Positions 47,173 through 58,741 are shown, counted from the first letter of the stretch. The stretch: 64,000 bases of DNA from Sternotherus odoratus (GCA_032164245.1 JAVMKO010000005.1:39522133-39586132), one strand, 5' to 3'. Numbers and translations: made by a program. Notes: generated from the letters alone by a model not told the origin.

Positions 47173-47619
47173 AAAAAAACCAAGGAGTCTGGTGGCACCT
47201 TAAAGACTAATAGATTTATTTGGGCATCAGCTTTCATTGGTAAAAAACCAACTTTAGATGCATGGAGTGAAAATTACAGATGCAGGCATAAATATACTGA
47301 CACATGAAGAAAAGGGAGTTACCTTACAAGTGGAGAACTTGTGCTGACAGGGCCAATTCAATCAGGGTGGATGTGGCCCACTCCCAATAATTGATGAGGA
47401 GATGTCAATACCAAGAGAGGGAAAATTTGCTTTTGTAGTGAGCCAGGTATTCCCAGTCCCTATTCAAGCCCAAAGTAATGGTGTTAAATTTGCAAATGAA
47501 TTGTAGCTCTGCAGTTTTTCTTTGAAGTCTGTTTTTGAAGGTTTTTTTTTTTTTGTTGAAGTATGGCTACTTTTAAATCTGTTATAGAAAGTCAAGGGAG
47601 ATTGCAGTGTTCTACTGAC
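47173..47619 (-). mobile_element. Penelope-like fragment inside CR1
   Basis: Bears gtctggtggcaccttaaaga and gcatcagctttcattgg. Further in it has aatttgcaaatgaattgtag, the complement of the peptide-coding stretch seen at 43.9 kb. It is flanked by a perfect 11-bp duplication, atgaaatggta, at 47162-47172 and 47620-47630. The CR1 reading DYEMVEF resumes exactly when it is removed. Confidence 0.88.
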
Positions 47620-48304
47620 ATGAAATGGTAGAGTTCATGATTCTAAGGAATGGTAGGAGGGAGAACAGCAAAATAAAGATAATGGATTTCAAGAAGGCAG
47701 ACTTTAGCAAACTGCAGGAGTTAGTACATAAGATCCCCCGAGAAGCAAGTTTAAGGGAAAAAACAATTGAACACAGTTGGCAGTTTTTCAAACTGACATT
47801 ATTAAGGGCAAAAGAGAAAACTATCCCACTGCGTAGGAAAGATAGGAAGTATGGCAAGAGACCACTCTGGCTTAACCAGGAGATCTTCAATTATCCAAAA
47901 ATCAAAAAAGAGTTGTACAAAAAGTGAAAATTAGGTCAAATTACAAAGGATGAATATAAACAAATAACACAAGTATGTAAGGACAAAATTAGAAAGGCCA
48001 AAGCACAAAATGATAGTAACAAGAAAACATTCTACAAATACATTAGAAGCAAGAGGAAGACCAAGGACAGGGTAGGCCCATTACTCAGTGGGGGAGGGGA
48101 ACAATGACAGAAAATGTGGAAATGGCAGGGGGCTTAATGACTTCTTTGTTTTGGTTTTCACCAAGAAGGTTGGTGGTCATTGGATGTCTAACATAGTGAA
48201 TGCCAGTGAGAATGAAATAGGATCAGAAGAAGATAAAATAGGGAAAGAACAAGTTAAAACTTACTTAGACAAATTAGATGTCTTCAAGTCACCAGGGCCT
48301 GATG

Positions 48305-50834
48305 TATATCATTCGTCCATCAGAATTGATGAGGACCACCCAGTGTCATCAGTTTGTTTGGGAGTGGGTTCTGAGATGGCGGATTAGTCCAATCCGAGCC
48401 CGGAATTGACGGTTGCATTGAGGACATTGAAGATCAGGTTGCCGACCGGGGGAAGAGAGGATACCAGCCCTGGACTTGCGAAGAAGGCGTTTCTCTATAG
48501 CATCACTCAGTCTCTTTGTTCGTAGGCTGTTGCACCATTATGAACTCGTCTGCGCCAGGCGAAGTGATCATTAGCGATGCTCTCCCAATTTTCAGGATCT
48601 ATGTTACAGTTCTTAAGGGAGGCCTTAAGGGTGTCTTTGAATCTCTTCTTTTGACCACCAAGAGATCGCTTGCCATGTTGTAATTCACCATAAAACATCT
48701 TCTTGGGCAATCGCTCATCAGGCATTCGCACAACATGGCCAGCCCATCTAAGTTGTGCCTTGCAAAGCAGGGTGTAAATTCTTGTCATATCAGCCTGTAA
48801 AAGGACGTCGGTGTCTGGAATTTTGTCCTGCCATCTTATCTTCAGTAGTTTCCGCAGACAGCTCAGATGGAAGTGATTCAGCTTTTTCGCATGACGACTG
48901 TAGACAGTCCAGGTCTCACAAGCATAGAGGAGGGTGGGCAGGACGACCGCCAAATAGACTTTTAGTTTGGTTTCAATCTTGATGCCTCTCCAATCCCAAA
49001 CATTAGATCAAAGCCTTCCAAAGGCTGTGGTGGCTCTGGCGATTCTAGTGTTCACTTCCTCGTCGATCTTGGCTGCCTGTGATAAAGTGCTGCTAAGGTA
49101 TGTAAACCTGTCCACGTTATTGAGCTTATGGCCATTGATAGTAAGGGATGGCTCAGTGTAGTCACAACCAGGAGCAGGCTGATGCAGAACCTCGGTTTTT
49201 CTGGTGGAAATCATAAGGCCGAAGTTCATGCACGCTGTGGAGAATAGATTCATGCAGTATTGCATGCCTGTTTGCATACCTGAGTTAAGGGCGCAGTCAT
49301 CAGCAAATAGAAAGTCACGAATGGTCTCAACTTGGACTTGAGTTCTGCCCTGAAGCCTCCTTAAATTGAATAGCCTTCCATCAAAACGGTAGCGCATGTC
49401 GATCCCGACATTATTATCTCTAAAAGCATCGATCAGCACGGCAGAGAACATAAGGCTGAAGAGGCAGGGAGCCAGGACGCAACCTTGTTTCACACCATTT
49501 ATAACTGCAAATGGCTCTGAATAGTTGCCATGATCTTGAACTCTGGCAAGCATACCGTCATGGAATTGCTTCACCATTTCAATGAAAATATCTGGGCATC
49601 CAAATTTGGCCATAATCTTCCAGAGGCCCTCATGACTGACATTGTCAAAGGCTTTAGTTAGATCCACAAAGACCGTGTAGAGCTGGACATTCTGTTCTTG
49701 GCACTTTTCTTGTAGTTGCCTAGCGGCAAAGATCATATCAATAGTACCTCGTTCCTTCCTGAAACCACACTGACTTTCCGGCAGGAGACCTTGATCAAGG
49801 TGCTGTGTGAGTCTGTTTAGAAGTATTCTGGCTAGGACCTTTCCTGCGACACAGAGCAGAGAGATTCCTCTGTGGTTGTCACAAGATTGGTAATTTCCCT
49901 TACGCTTGTAGAGATGAATAATGGTCACATCCTTGAAGTCTTGGGGAATGTGTCTGTTTCCACATCTCACAGAACATCTCGGTGAGCCTTTTAGTTAACT
50001 TGGGTCCACCAGATTTGTAAATTTCAGCTGGAATGGAGTCAGCTCCAGGAGCTTTTCTGTTGGAGAGCAGTTCAATGGCTTTTTGAGTCTCCAGTACTGT
50101 TGGGGGGGGGGGGGGGGTCAGCCAAGCTGTCATTGACCTCCACCTGGGGTAGATGGTTTATTGCCTCATTGTTGATAGAGGAGGGACTGTTGAGGACATT
50201 AGCAAAATGCTCTGCCCAGCGATTAAGTATCTTCTCCTTATCAGTGATCAGAGTACTGCCATCTGCGCACAGGAGGGGGGCTGAACTAGATGCGACTAGG
50301 CCATACACAGCCTGCAGAGCCTTATAGAAGTTCCTCATGTCATGTCTGTCGGCAAAGGCCTGGATCTCATCGGCTTTCTGGCTCAGCCATGTGTCCTGCA
50401 TCACGCGTAATTTCATCCGTACAGTCTGACGTACCCTGGTGAATGCATCTTTTTTTGCTGCAGACTTGGGGTCATTGCTGTAGGCACGATGGAGACGGTG
50501 TTTTTCATCCAGCAATGCCTTGATTTCTCCACAGTTTTGGTCAAACCAGTCCTGGTGCTTTCTTGTGGTGACACCCAGTGACTCAGGTGCAGTAGAATAC
50601 ACCAGTTGTTTGAAGGCTGCCCAGCTGGGCTCTATATCAGCGTCTGTTTCAGTGGCTTCCAGCTTAGATGCCAGGGCATTAGCAAATGACTGTTGGGTGC
50701 TGCTGTCTTTCAATCTGGAGACGTTTAGGCGCTTTGGAACCGTGATGCCTTGTGGACGTCTGGAGGGCCGAATCCTGAGGTTCATCTTTGAGATGAGCAG
50801 TCTGTGGTCAGTCCAGCAGTCTACGCCACACATG
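48305..50834 (-). mobile_element. Non-CR1 LINE, 5'-truncated, inside CR1
   Basis: Carries a minus-strand endonuclease end, reverse transcriptase and C-terminal domain. An exact 11-bp duplication, agggcctgatg, flanks it at 48294-48304 and 50835-50845, and CR1 sequence resumes on both sides. The 5' end (right side) is truncated within the endonuclease. The wording of the reverse transcriptase differs from CR1. I would look for it among RTE-like or related LINE clades, but I do not assign one. Confidence 0.88.
48507..50833 (-). pseudogene. LINE endonuclease/reverse transcriptase ORF, broken
   Basis: Read right to left. The end of an AP-endonuclease is visible (CWTDHRLLISKMNLRIRP), then a linker and the reverse transcriptase. 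The latter has NHRGISLLCVAGKVLARIL, PESQCGFRKERGTIDMIF, VFVDLTKAFDNVSHEGLW, GVKQGCVLAPCLFSLMF and the catalytic FADD in FLFADDCALNSG. A C-terminal segment (LLYACETWTVY, then LRWAGHVVRMPDERLPKKMF) follows and stops at 48507. Breaks are a frame change at the G run near 50101-50117, another near 49965, and a Trp-to-stop change near 49008. After each the reading resumes, so decay is mild. It would copy RNA by target-primed reverse transcription if intact. Confidence 0.85.
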
Positions 50835-51413
50835 AGGGCCTGATGAAATGCATCCTTGAATACTCAAGGTGTCTGAGGAGATATTGAGCCATTAGCAATT
50901 ATCTTTGAAAAGTCATGGAAGACAGGAGAGATTCCAGAAGACTGGAAAAAGGCAAATATAGTGCCAATTTATAAAAAGGGAGTTAAGGACAACCTGGGGA
51001 ATTACAGACCAGTCAGCTTCACTTCTGTACCCAGAAAAATGGAGCAAATGATTAAGTAACCAATTTGCAAACATCTAGAAGATAATAAGGTGATAATTAA
51101 CAGTCAGCATGGATTTGTCAAGAACAAATCGTGTCCAACCAACCAGATAGCTTTCTGTGACAAGGTAACGAGCCTTCTGGATAGGGCGAAAGTGATAGAA
51201 GTGGTATATCTTGACTTCTGATACTGTCTCACATGACCATCTCATAAACAAACTAGGGAAATGCAGCCTAGATGGAGCTACTATAAGGTGGGTGCAAAAC
51301 TGGTTAGAAAACCATTCCCAGAGAGTAGTTATCAGTGGTTCACAGTCATGCTGGAAGTTCTGGGTCTGGTTCTGTTCAATATCTTCATCAATGATTTAGT
51401 TAAAGGCATAAAG

Positions 51414-52176
51414 CAGGGGTGGGCAAACTATGATCAACTGGCCAGATCCATCCTGTCAGGGCTTTGGATCTGGCCTGCAGGGTTTCCCTCTCTATACTGC
51501 CGTGGGCTTCGCACTGCTCCCAGAAGCTGCCGGTACCAAGTGCTTGTGGCTCCTGGGGGAGAGAAGGGAAGAGGGCTCTGTGCGCTGCCCTTGCCTGCAG
51601 GCACCATCCCCCGCAGCTCCCATTGGCCGGTAACGAGGAATCGCGGCCTATGGGAGCTTCAGGGGAAGTACGCACAGGCGAGGGCAGTGCGTGGAGCCCT
51701 TTGCTCCTCCTCCCCCAGGCGCCAGAGGGATGTGATGCCAGCTGCTTCTGGGAGCGGCGTGGGGTCAGGGCAGGGAGCCTGTCCTGGCCTCGGTGTGTTC
51801 CACTGCCGCCCCGGAGCTGCTCCAAGTAAATGGCGCTGAGATGGAGTCTGCACCCCGCATCCCAACTCCATGTCCTGAGCCCCCTGATGCACCTCGCATG
51901 CACCCTTTCCCCCGTGCCCACAACCCCCTGCCTTAGGACCCCTCCCACACTTCACAACCCCTCCTGAATCTCAACCCCCTTCCCTGAGCCCCCCTCACAT
52001 ACCCCATACTCCTCCTCTTCCCCAACCCCTTTCCCTGAGCCCCTTCCTGCACACTGCACCCCCTCCCACATCCCACACTCTCTTCTGCACAGCTGCTCCA
52101 GCCCTACATTCATGGCCCTTTATGCAATTTCCTCACCCAGATGTGGCCCTCGGGCCAAAAAATTTGCCCACCACTG
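51414..52176. mobile_element. hAT-type nonautonomous element, complete
   Basis: Starts caggggtgggcaaactatg and ends aaaatttgcccaccactg, inverted termini. An 8-bp duplication with one mismatch flanks it (gcataaag at 51406-51413, gcatagag at 52177-52184). It is inserted in the CR1 after LFNIFINDLVKGI. The GC-rich interior yields ORFs up to 192 codons in several frames; these are not genes. Confidence 0.88.
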
Positions 52177-52553
52177 GCATAGAGAGTACACTTATAAATT
52201 TGAGGATGATACCCAGTTAGGACTTTGGAGGATAAGATTAAAATTCAAAATGATCTGGACAAACTGGAGAAATGGTCTGAAGTAAATAGGATGAAATTCA
52301 ATAAGGAGAAATGCAAAGTACTCCACTTAGGAAGGAACAGTCAGTTACACACATACACAATGGAAAATGACTACCTAGGAAGGAGTATTGCAAAAAGGGA
52401 TCTGGGGGTCATAATGGACCACAAGCTAAATATGAGTCAACGGTGTAACGCTGTGGCAAAAAAGAGTGAACATCATTCTGGAATGTATTAGCAAGAGTAT
52501 TGTAAGCAAGACACAAAAAGTAATTCTGCTCTACTCTGTGCTGATTAGACCTC

Positions 52554-53331
52554 TGTCATAAGTGTAAAGTGCTGGAGAGTGTTATTCTGCCCGTATGGGG
52601 TTAATGTTACCTGAGAGGGAGTGACGTAAGAGCTTCCGTACCACGAGGGAGGGAGGGAGTTTTGAGTTTCATTTTCGTGCCGTTCCAGCTTGGGGAAGAG
52701 TCCCAGTTTTCACCTCTAGCTATGGAGGAAAACCCTTCTACTTCCCTTCCTATATTCATAATTAGCTGTGCTGTGAGTCTAATATGTTGAATTCCATAAA
52801 GTTCTGTACCTATCTAGAGTGTCGCTAACCTTTTCAGAGGGGAAGTTAGAGAACTCTAGATTGTGAAGTTATACTGTATGTGTATGCTTTATTCTCTTTT
52901 CTTTATTAAATCTTTTTAGTTAAAGAGCGTTTGGTTTATTTCCCTTAAGGTTCTCTCTCCTTTCAGGTTGGAAGGGGAGGGGGAAAGGGAGGAGGTCTAA
53001 AGGACAAGCTCAGTGTATGAGCTGAAGTGCGGAGTCTCTCTCTCTCTACCTTCAGACTAGAAGGGTGAGGGGGGAAGGGAAGCAGCCTCTGAGTGTCCGG
53101 CTCTCAGGAGAGAGAGCAGGGGTTTGGGGGAGTCCGGGTGCCCCCTCCAGGGTTTTGGAGATCCACCCGGATGGTGGCAGCGATTCCCCAAGTTCCCAGC
53201 TGGTAGAGTGTGGGGTTTAGGGGTGTGGAGACTTAACTTAGGCTGTGAAGCAGCTTGTAGTTATTTGGTCTGGCATAGAAGAGTCTCCTCTCTGCACCCC
53301 AGAGTCCAGAGAGAGTGAAGAGACTCTTACA
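52554..53331 (+). mobile_element. Solo LTR, forward orientation, inside CR1
   Basis: Starts tgtcataagtgtaaag and ends gactcttaca. It is flanked by acctc (52549-52553) and gcctc (53332-53336), a 5-bp duplication with one mismatch. It contains ctttattaaatctttttag-type AT-rich sequence near 52900, likely the polyadenylation region, and a GT/G-rich U5-like part after it. CR1 sequence (GLLRP then LMEYCVWF) continues across. Opposite orientation to the copy at 45537. Confidence 0.8.
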
Positions 53332-53840
53332 GCCTCATATGGAGTATTGTGTCTGGTTCTGTGTGCCGTATTTCAAGAAAAATGTGGAGAAATTGGAGAA
53401 AGTCCAGAGAAGAGCAACAAAAATAATTAAACATCTAGAAAACATGACCTACGAGGGAAGATTGAAAAACTTGGGTTTCTTTAATCTGGGAAAGAGAAGA
53501 CGCATACAGTTTTCAAGTATATAAAAGGTTGTTACGAGGAAGAGGAAGAAATATTGTTCTTCTTAACCTCTGAGGATAGGACAAGAAGCAATGGTGTTAA
53601 ATTGCAGCAAGAGAGGTTTAGGTTGAACATTAGGAAAAACTTGCTGACTGTCAGGGTGGTTAAGCAGTGGAATAAATTGCCTGGGGAGATTGTGGAATCT
53701 CCATCATTGGCGATTTTTAAGAGCAGGTTAGACAATAATCTGTCAGGAAAGGTCTAGATAACACTTAGTCCTGCCATCAGTGCAGGGGACTGGACTAAAT
53801 GACCTCTCAAGGTCTCTTGCAGTCCTATGATTCTATGTAT

Positions 53841-54682
53841 GTAACTTCACTCATGGGAAAAATTACTGATGTCCTGGTAAGTAATGTTACACATGTGCTG
53901 AATTAGTATTTCTCAAGATTAGGGCTTTTGTGCGATATATGAAATACCAAATTGATCGGCTACATCCCGGAGAGCCACTGCAGATTATGTAAAGTTGATT
54001 TGCTGCTGTTATAAAACTTATCCTGGCAACAGCATTCTGTACCTTCTGCAATCTATACAATCACAAAGTTTAAGGCTAAAGTGTGAAGATCAGAGGACAA
54101 AAAGAAGGCTGATACATTTTCAGGGATGGAGTGTGAAGAAAAGCAGTTTCATTCTCAGGATTAAGTCATAATTTGATAGTCAGAGAAACCAAAACAGATA
54201 GAAGTATAAATGTGCTTTGAATTAACTCAACAGCAAAAATTAAAACTCCTGTAAAGAGCAAAGAGGATAAAATACAAAGTATTGTTGGAGCCCAGTACTC
54301 TATTCCAAAACAGAATTTTTTATGATTTTTAAAAATTGCTTTTTAGAGTTATAGTGCTTTCAGATGTTTAGATCTGTTTGCTGTGATATTTTTGTTGGAT
54401 ACATACACAAAACTTCCCAATCATGAAGTGTTTTTTAAGAATGAAAGGTTATATAATTTACATAATTGTCAAATCAACATACTGTCCTATTTTGAGATAA
54501 ATTGAAGCCATCTGATGTGACCATAATTTGAATATTGATTTTGACAGTGATAGCTTGTTTTGCATTATAAATGAAATTGGAAAGTTGGCAATTATCACAT
54601 TTGCTAATTTTATTAGAATGAAAACTGTTCAAAGCTATAATTGTATTTTTCTGACAAGTACAATTATTCTTCTCTCTTGCAG
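53841..54682. other. Intron before the third visible exon
   Basis: AT-rich intron with only the polypyrimidine tract and acceptor (ttcttctctcttgcag) at its end. Confidence 0.55.
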
Positions 54683-54738
54683 GGGATCTTTCCTGCTAAC
54701 TATATTCACTTGAAAAAAGCAATCGTCAGTAACAGAGG
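54683..54738 (+). CDS. DOCK3: DOCK3 coding exon, SH3 part 3
   Basis: A 56-bp exon between acceptor ttctctcttgcag and donor agagg|gtgagt. It starts in phase 0, as required by the previous exon, and encodes GIFPANYIHLKKAIVSNR plus the first two bases of a Gly codon. The GIFPxNYI motif is the hallmark C-terminal strand of SH3 domains (ALYDY...FPxNYV pattern). With the two upstream exons it yields the whole SH3 core of DOCK3. The helical and DHR domains must lie beyond the window. Confidence 0.93.
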
Positions 54739-54875
54739 GTGAGTATTTTTCTTGATTATTAAGAAATTGCTTCATTTGTATAAATGGAGAGAATCTGAGA
54801 AATGATCTGGGTTGGAATTTTGAAGGGCTATTGTCAACCCCCCCATTTATTATTTTTACTTTCTTGTATGATACT

Positions 54876-55655
54876 TAGGACTTTACCAAATTCATGGCCA
54901 TGAAAAACGCATCACAGACTGTGAAATCTAGTCTTCCCTGATGAAATCCAGTTTTTCGTATGATCTTACCCTATACTATATTGATTTCAGGGTGAGACCA
55001 GCCTTTCCCAAATTGGGGGTCCTGACCCAAAAGGGAGTTGCAGGAAGGTTGAAAGGTTACTTTAGGGTGGTTGTGGTATTGCCATCCTTACTACTGCACT
55101 GCTGTCAGCTGGGTGGCTGGCGAGCAGTAGCTGTTTGCAGGGGGCCTAGCTCTGAAGGCTGTGCGCCGCCAGCAGCAATGCAGAAGTAAGGATGTCAATA
55201 CTGTACCATGCCACCCTCACTGCTGCTTTGCTGCCTTCAGTGCTGGGCGGCTGGAGAGTGGCAGCTGTTGATTGAGGGCCCAGCTCTGCAGGCAGCAGCG
55301 CAGAAGTAAGGGTGTCAATACCATACCATGCCACCCTTCCTTCTGTGCTGTTGCTGGTGGTGGCTTTGCCTTCAAATCTGGGTTCGCAGCCAGCAGCTGC
55401 CACTCTCAAGCTGCCCAGCTCTGAAGGCAGCACTGCTGTCGCCTGCAGCAGTGCAGAAGTAAGAGTAGCAGTACCGCAACCCCCCATACAATAACCTTGT
55501 GACCGTTCCCCCAACCCCTTTTTGGGTCAGGACCCCTACAATTACAACACTATGACATTTCAGATTTGAATAGCTGAAATCATGAAATTTATGTTTTTAA
55601 AAATCCTATGAGAGTTAAATTTATCAAAATGGACCGTAAATTTGGTAGGGCCCTA
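54876..55655. mobile_element. hAT-type nonautonomous element with inner repeat
   Basis: Ends taggactttaccaaattc and taaatttggtagggcccta mirror each other. Flanks atgatact (54868-54875) and ctgatact (55656-55663) match at 7 of 8 bases. The interior (about 55000-55560) looks like another inserted MITE (cccaaattgggggtcctgac, then gggtcaggacccct). Within that, the segment with cagaagtaagg(a/g)tgtcaat and ccatgccaccct is repeated near 55185, 55300 and 55450. It lies about 140 bp downstream of a DOCK3 exon. Confidence 0.8.
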
Positions 55656-56109
55656 CTGATACTATTTGAATCTTGAAAATCAAATGTCATTCTCTGGGGT
55701 TCTGTCCTCTATTTATCAAATGTCACAATTGTATTTTTAATACTGGAAGAACAAAAATGACTGTAAAGAAAGCCAGGAATACTTGTAGCACCTTAGTGTT
55801 GTATGTTAATATACAGTAACTTAGGGCACGTTTTTAAAAATTAAAAATGATCAGCTGTACATAGTCAAATCTTGGGAATGGAAGGCCTTTCTATTCTGTG
55901 ACCCCTTTCGTGCAATATTTTGTTAACATTACATGTTAAAAGAGAAAGTAACTAAGCTAATAACTTAGAAGGGGGACTTGCCACTTCAAGATAAGTATCA
56001 GGCCATTAAACCGTTACAGGCTGAAAAAAATCTGTGCATTGGGTGAAGTGTTGAGGTGACGTTATGTACCAAAGGAATATAAACTTTGAAAGGAAACAAT
56101 GAGATCAGT

Positions 56110-56290
56110 AAAAACAACAAGGAGTCCTTGTGTCATGTTAGAAACGAACAAATTTGTTTGGGCATAATCTTTTGTGATGAGGTGAGTTCTAGCCACAAAA
56201 GCTCATGCCCAAATAAATTTTAGTCTCTAATGTGCATAAAGACTCCTCATTGTCTTGCTGATACAGACTAACACGGCTACCACTCTGAAA
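56110..56290. mobile_element. Penelope-like 3' module, inverted pair
   Basis: Left arm (aaggagtccttgtgtcatgt, then gtttgggcataatcttttgt) is antisense. The right arm (cacaaaagctcatgcccaaa, taaattttagtctctaatgt, then gactcctcattgt) is sense. The module ends with atacagactaacacggctac. A short decayed hairpin arrangement, as at 43.3-43.5 kb. Confidence 0.7.
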
Positions 56291-57469
56291 GGAGATCAGT
56301 GACCCACAAAGTAGCAAAATTGGTGTATGAATCATTGAAGATAACATCACCTTGCTTCCATGAGGTGTTAGCAACTAAGACCGAGCTACACAGATGCTGA
56401 ACAAGATAATTGCTGTGAAGAACTGCTTTGGCATAGTGATGAACTGTAGGAGTGCAGGGCAAAACAATCAAGCGATACAGAAACACTGTCCAAAACAAAG
56501 CCAGTAATAAGAACAACAGAGAACTAGAACTAACCTAAATGGCTACAGTCGCATAAGTGGGCTTCCTAACTGTGTTCAGAAAGGAATATAAAAGTACCAT
56601 GCTCTAGAGGGTACTGTGAGGTATTGTCAGGTGATTTCTGAAGCCCAAATATCTTTGTCTACAGGTACTTAGAGGGCCAAATATCTGTGAGATCTAGGGG
56701 AGTTCCAGCATTTGTTATGCTAGGGAGTTGAGATCCAAGAGTAGGAATCTAGTTACTATTCACAGACAAAAACCTATATTAAACTAAAGTGAAAGTTAAG
56801 AGTACACATCAAGTAACTTGGGGTAAAAAAATTCAAAAATTTTTATTCCCAAAATAAGCATTGCAGACCCAGGACCTCAACCACTAAAATGTCTGAACCA
56901 TGATTCAATGGTTGCTCCATAGTATCATTTTTCTGTCAACCTACATGCCTATATTGTATGTTTCATTTTGATTGTGTATAGACGTTGCACCATCATATAA
57001 TCTAAAACCTTATTGTAATGCAAAGATGTAAGGAATCGAGGCCTGTATCCTCAAAAGATATTTAGGCACCTAACTTCCACTGATTTCAATGGGAATTAGG
57101 TGCCTAAATTCCTTTGAGGATATGGGCCTTAGTGTTAGGTGCGCTGTGGAAATGTTGTCCACGATTTTCGGAAGTGTCTAGTGATTTGCGGTGCTTCCAG
57201 GTGTTCAGTGACCAGATTGAGACACCATAAAAGGACCTGATTTCAGAGGGCAGGTGCTCAGCACTTTCTGAAAAGAGATTCAAATTGAGCACCAAAATCT
57301 TGAGGCACTGAAAGTCGCAATTTTTCTGAATTTATACCTCTGCGTTGCACACTCCTTAATCATCAGAATTGTTCCCAGCCAGCCAGGAAGATATTGTGGG
57401 AGATGTAGGATGGAACTGATAGAGGGAGGGATCCTATTCCTGTATTCCAAACCAGTGCACTGATATCCT
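56291..57469. other. Intron, nothing recognised
   Basis: No recognised gene or repeat terminus. A near-palindromic phrase built of taggcacctaacttcc and attaggtgcctaaattcc occurs near 57062-57112. Confidence 0.4.
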
Positions 57470-57837
57470 TGTTCAACAGTTCTCAGACTGGGTACCCTAG
57501 GGGATTCACGGGCTCCATTGATCAACTCCTCCCCATCCCTCCCAGGACCTCCTGCATGCTAGAGAACAGCTTTTCAGCGGCATGCAGGAGGTGCTGGGAG
57601 AGAGGGAGAGGAGCAGAGATGGGGTGCGCTCAGGGGAAGGAGTGGAATCATTTTTTGAGCTGTTGACCCTGCTAATCAACTCCTCTCCCTCCCTCTCAGT
57701 GCCTCTTTCATGCCGGGGAACAGCTGTTTGGCAGTGTGCAGGAGGCGCGGGGGTGGGGCGTGCTTGGGGAAGGGGACAGAAAGAGGTGGGGAAGAGGAGG
57801 CACAGGGGTGGGGCAGGATTGGGAAGAGGTCTTAGAG
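57470..57837. repeat. G-rich repeat with internal duplication
   Basis: Starts near cagttctcagactgggtacc. It holds two similar halves (gatcaactcctccccatccc at about 57520 and aatcaactcctctccctccc at about 57675), each followed by a cagctgttt/cagcttttc and gtgcaggaggcg/catgcaggaggtg stretch. Probably a nonautonomous element interrupted by the hAT copy at 57838. Confidence 0.45.
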
Positions 57838-58733
57838 CAGGGGTGGGGAACCTTTTTTCTGCCAAGGGCCATTTGGACATTTATAATGTCATTCACGGCC
57901 CCCCCTCCCCCCCCCCGAGGAAGCCCAGGCTGGCAACGGGAGCTGAGACCTCAGCTGGCAAGGGGCCAGCGGGGGAAACCCCAAAGCAGTGGCAGGCGGA
58001 GTGCTTAGCCCTGCACTGCTTTGGGGTTTCCCCCGCTGACCCCTTGCCAGCCGGGGTCCTGCCGCCTGCCCCAGTCAGCTCCCACTATCAGCCTGGGTCT
58101 AGGGTGTGATCTTCCTTTACCCCCGCCCAGCCTCCCCCCATCTAACCGCCTTTCCTCCCCCACCCCTGCCTGGCCCGACCCACCCCACCGAACCTAACCT
58201 CCTCCCCCCTCCCACTCCCAACCCAGCCTCCTGCCCCCCATGCCTGACCCGCCCAGCCCAGCCTCCCCCCCACCAAACCTCCTTCCCTCCCACACCCACG
58301 CCTCGCCCACCCCATCCAGCCTAGTCCCCCTCCCCACCCGCCCAGCCTGGCCTCCCCCCCCACCACCCCCTTGCCTGCCCCCCAGCCCCGCCCCCACACC
58401 CCCTTGACCGTCGGCTCCCCGCGGCTCCTCCTTTTGCCGCCCGGCTAATGGTGGCCGTGCGGCGCCAGCGGCTCCCCCAGGCGCTTCCCGACCCCTTCGG
58501 TCAGCACGGAGCCGCCCCCGCCTGGCAGCCCGCGCGCGTCCCTGGCTGGCGGCTCCCCCAGGTGTTTCCCGGCCTCTTCGCCAAGCGCGGAGCCGCCCAG
58601 CGGGGTCGGCTCCGTGTTCGGTGATGGGACTGGGAAGCGCCTGGGGGAGCCACCGGCCAGGGACACGCGCGGGCCGGACGGAATGATTTGGCGGGCCGTA
58701 TAAGGCTCGCAGGCCGGAGGTTGCCCACCCCTG
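57838..58733. mobile_element. Young hAT-type nonautonomous element, 896 bp
   Basis: Ends are caggggtggggaacctttt and ggaggttgcccacccctg. The 8-bp duplication tcttagag is perfect (57830-57837 and 58734-58741). The interior is very GC-rich with many CpGs, especially 58390-58690. The 186-codon and other ORFs here come from composition only. Confidence 0.92.
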
Positions 58734-58741
58734 TCTTAGAG

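Larger units (their letters stand above)
47040..53840 (+). mobile_element. CR1 LINE interrupted by four insertions
   Basis: The 5'-truncated CR1 begins in the endonuclease end ([17 protein letters not shown]). After its insertions are skipped it reads [13 protein letters not shown] sequence, then [91 protein letters not shown] and KSRLDNN. It ends near gattctatg at 53830, the typical CR1 tail. Breaks other than the insertions include a stop after YLDF at about 51220. The insertions are a Penelope-like fragment (47173-47619), a second LINE (48305-50834), a hAT element (51414-52176) and an LTR (52554-53331), each with its own target duplication. Confidence 0.9.

Noticed and set aside
48088..48387. 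99-codon plus-strand ORF as a gene
   Set aside because: It is CR1 ORF2 sequence ([16 protein letters not shown]) running into the inserted LINE; not an independent gene.
51261..51955. Several ORFs of 98-192 codons on both strands
   Set aside because: They lie inside the GC-rich hAT element 51414-52176 and partly in CR1. Overlapping frames on both strands and no domain resemblance indicate composition artefacts.
22127..54738. DOCK4 or DOCK1/2/5 instead of DOCK3
   Set aside because: The combined peptide (PQGLVLE, GETVQILEKCEGWYRG, KKPNVKGIFPANYIHLKKAI) agrees with DOCK3 as I know it. The other paralogs differ in several of these positions. The call rests on memory of the family, not on a search.
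58390..58690. CpG island or promoter of a host gene
   Set aside because: The CpG-rich patch is wholly inside a transposon bounded by inverted ends and a target duplication, with no adjacent first exon.
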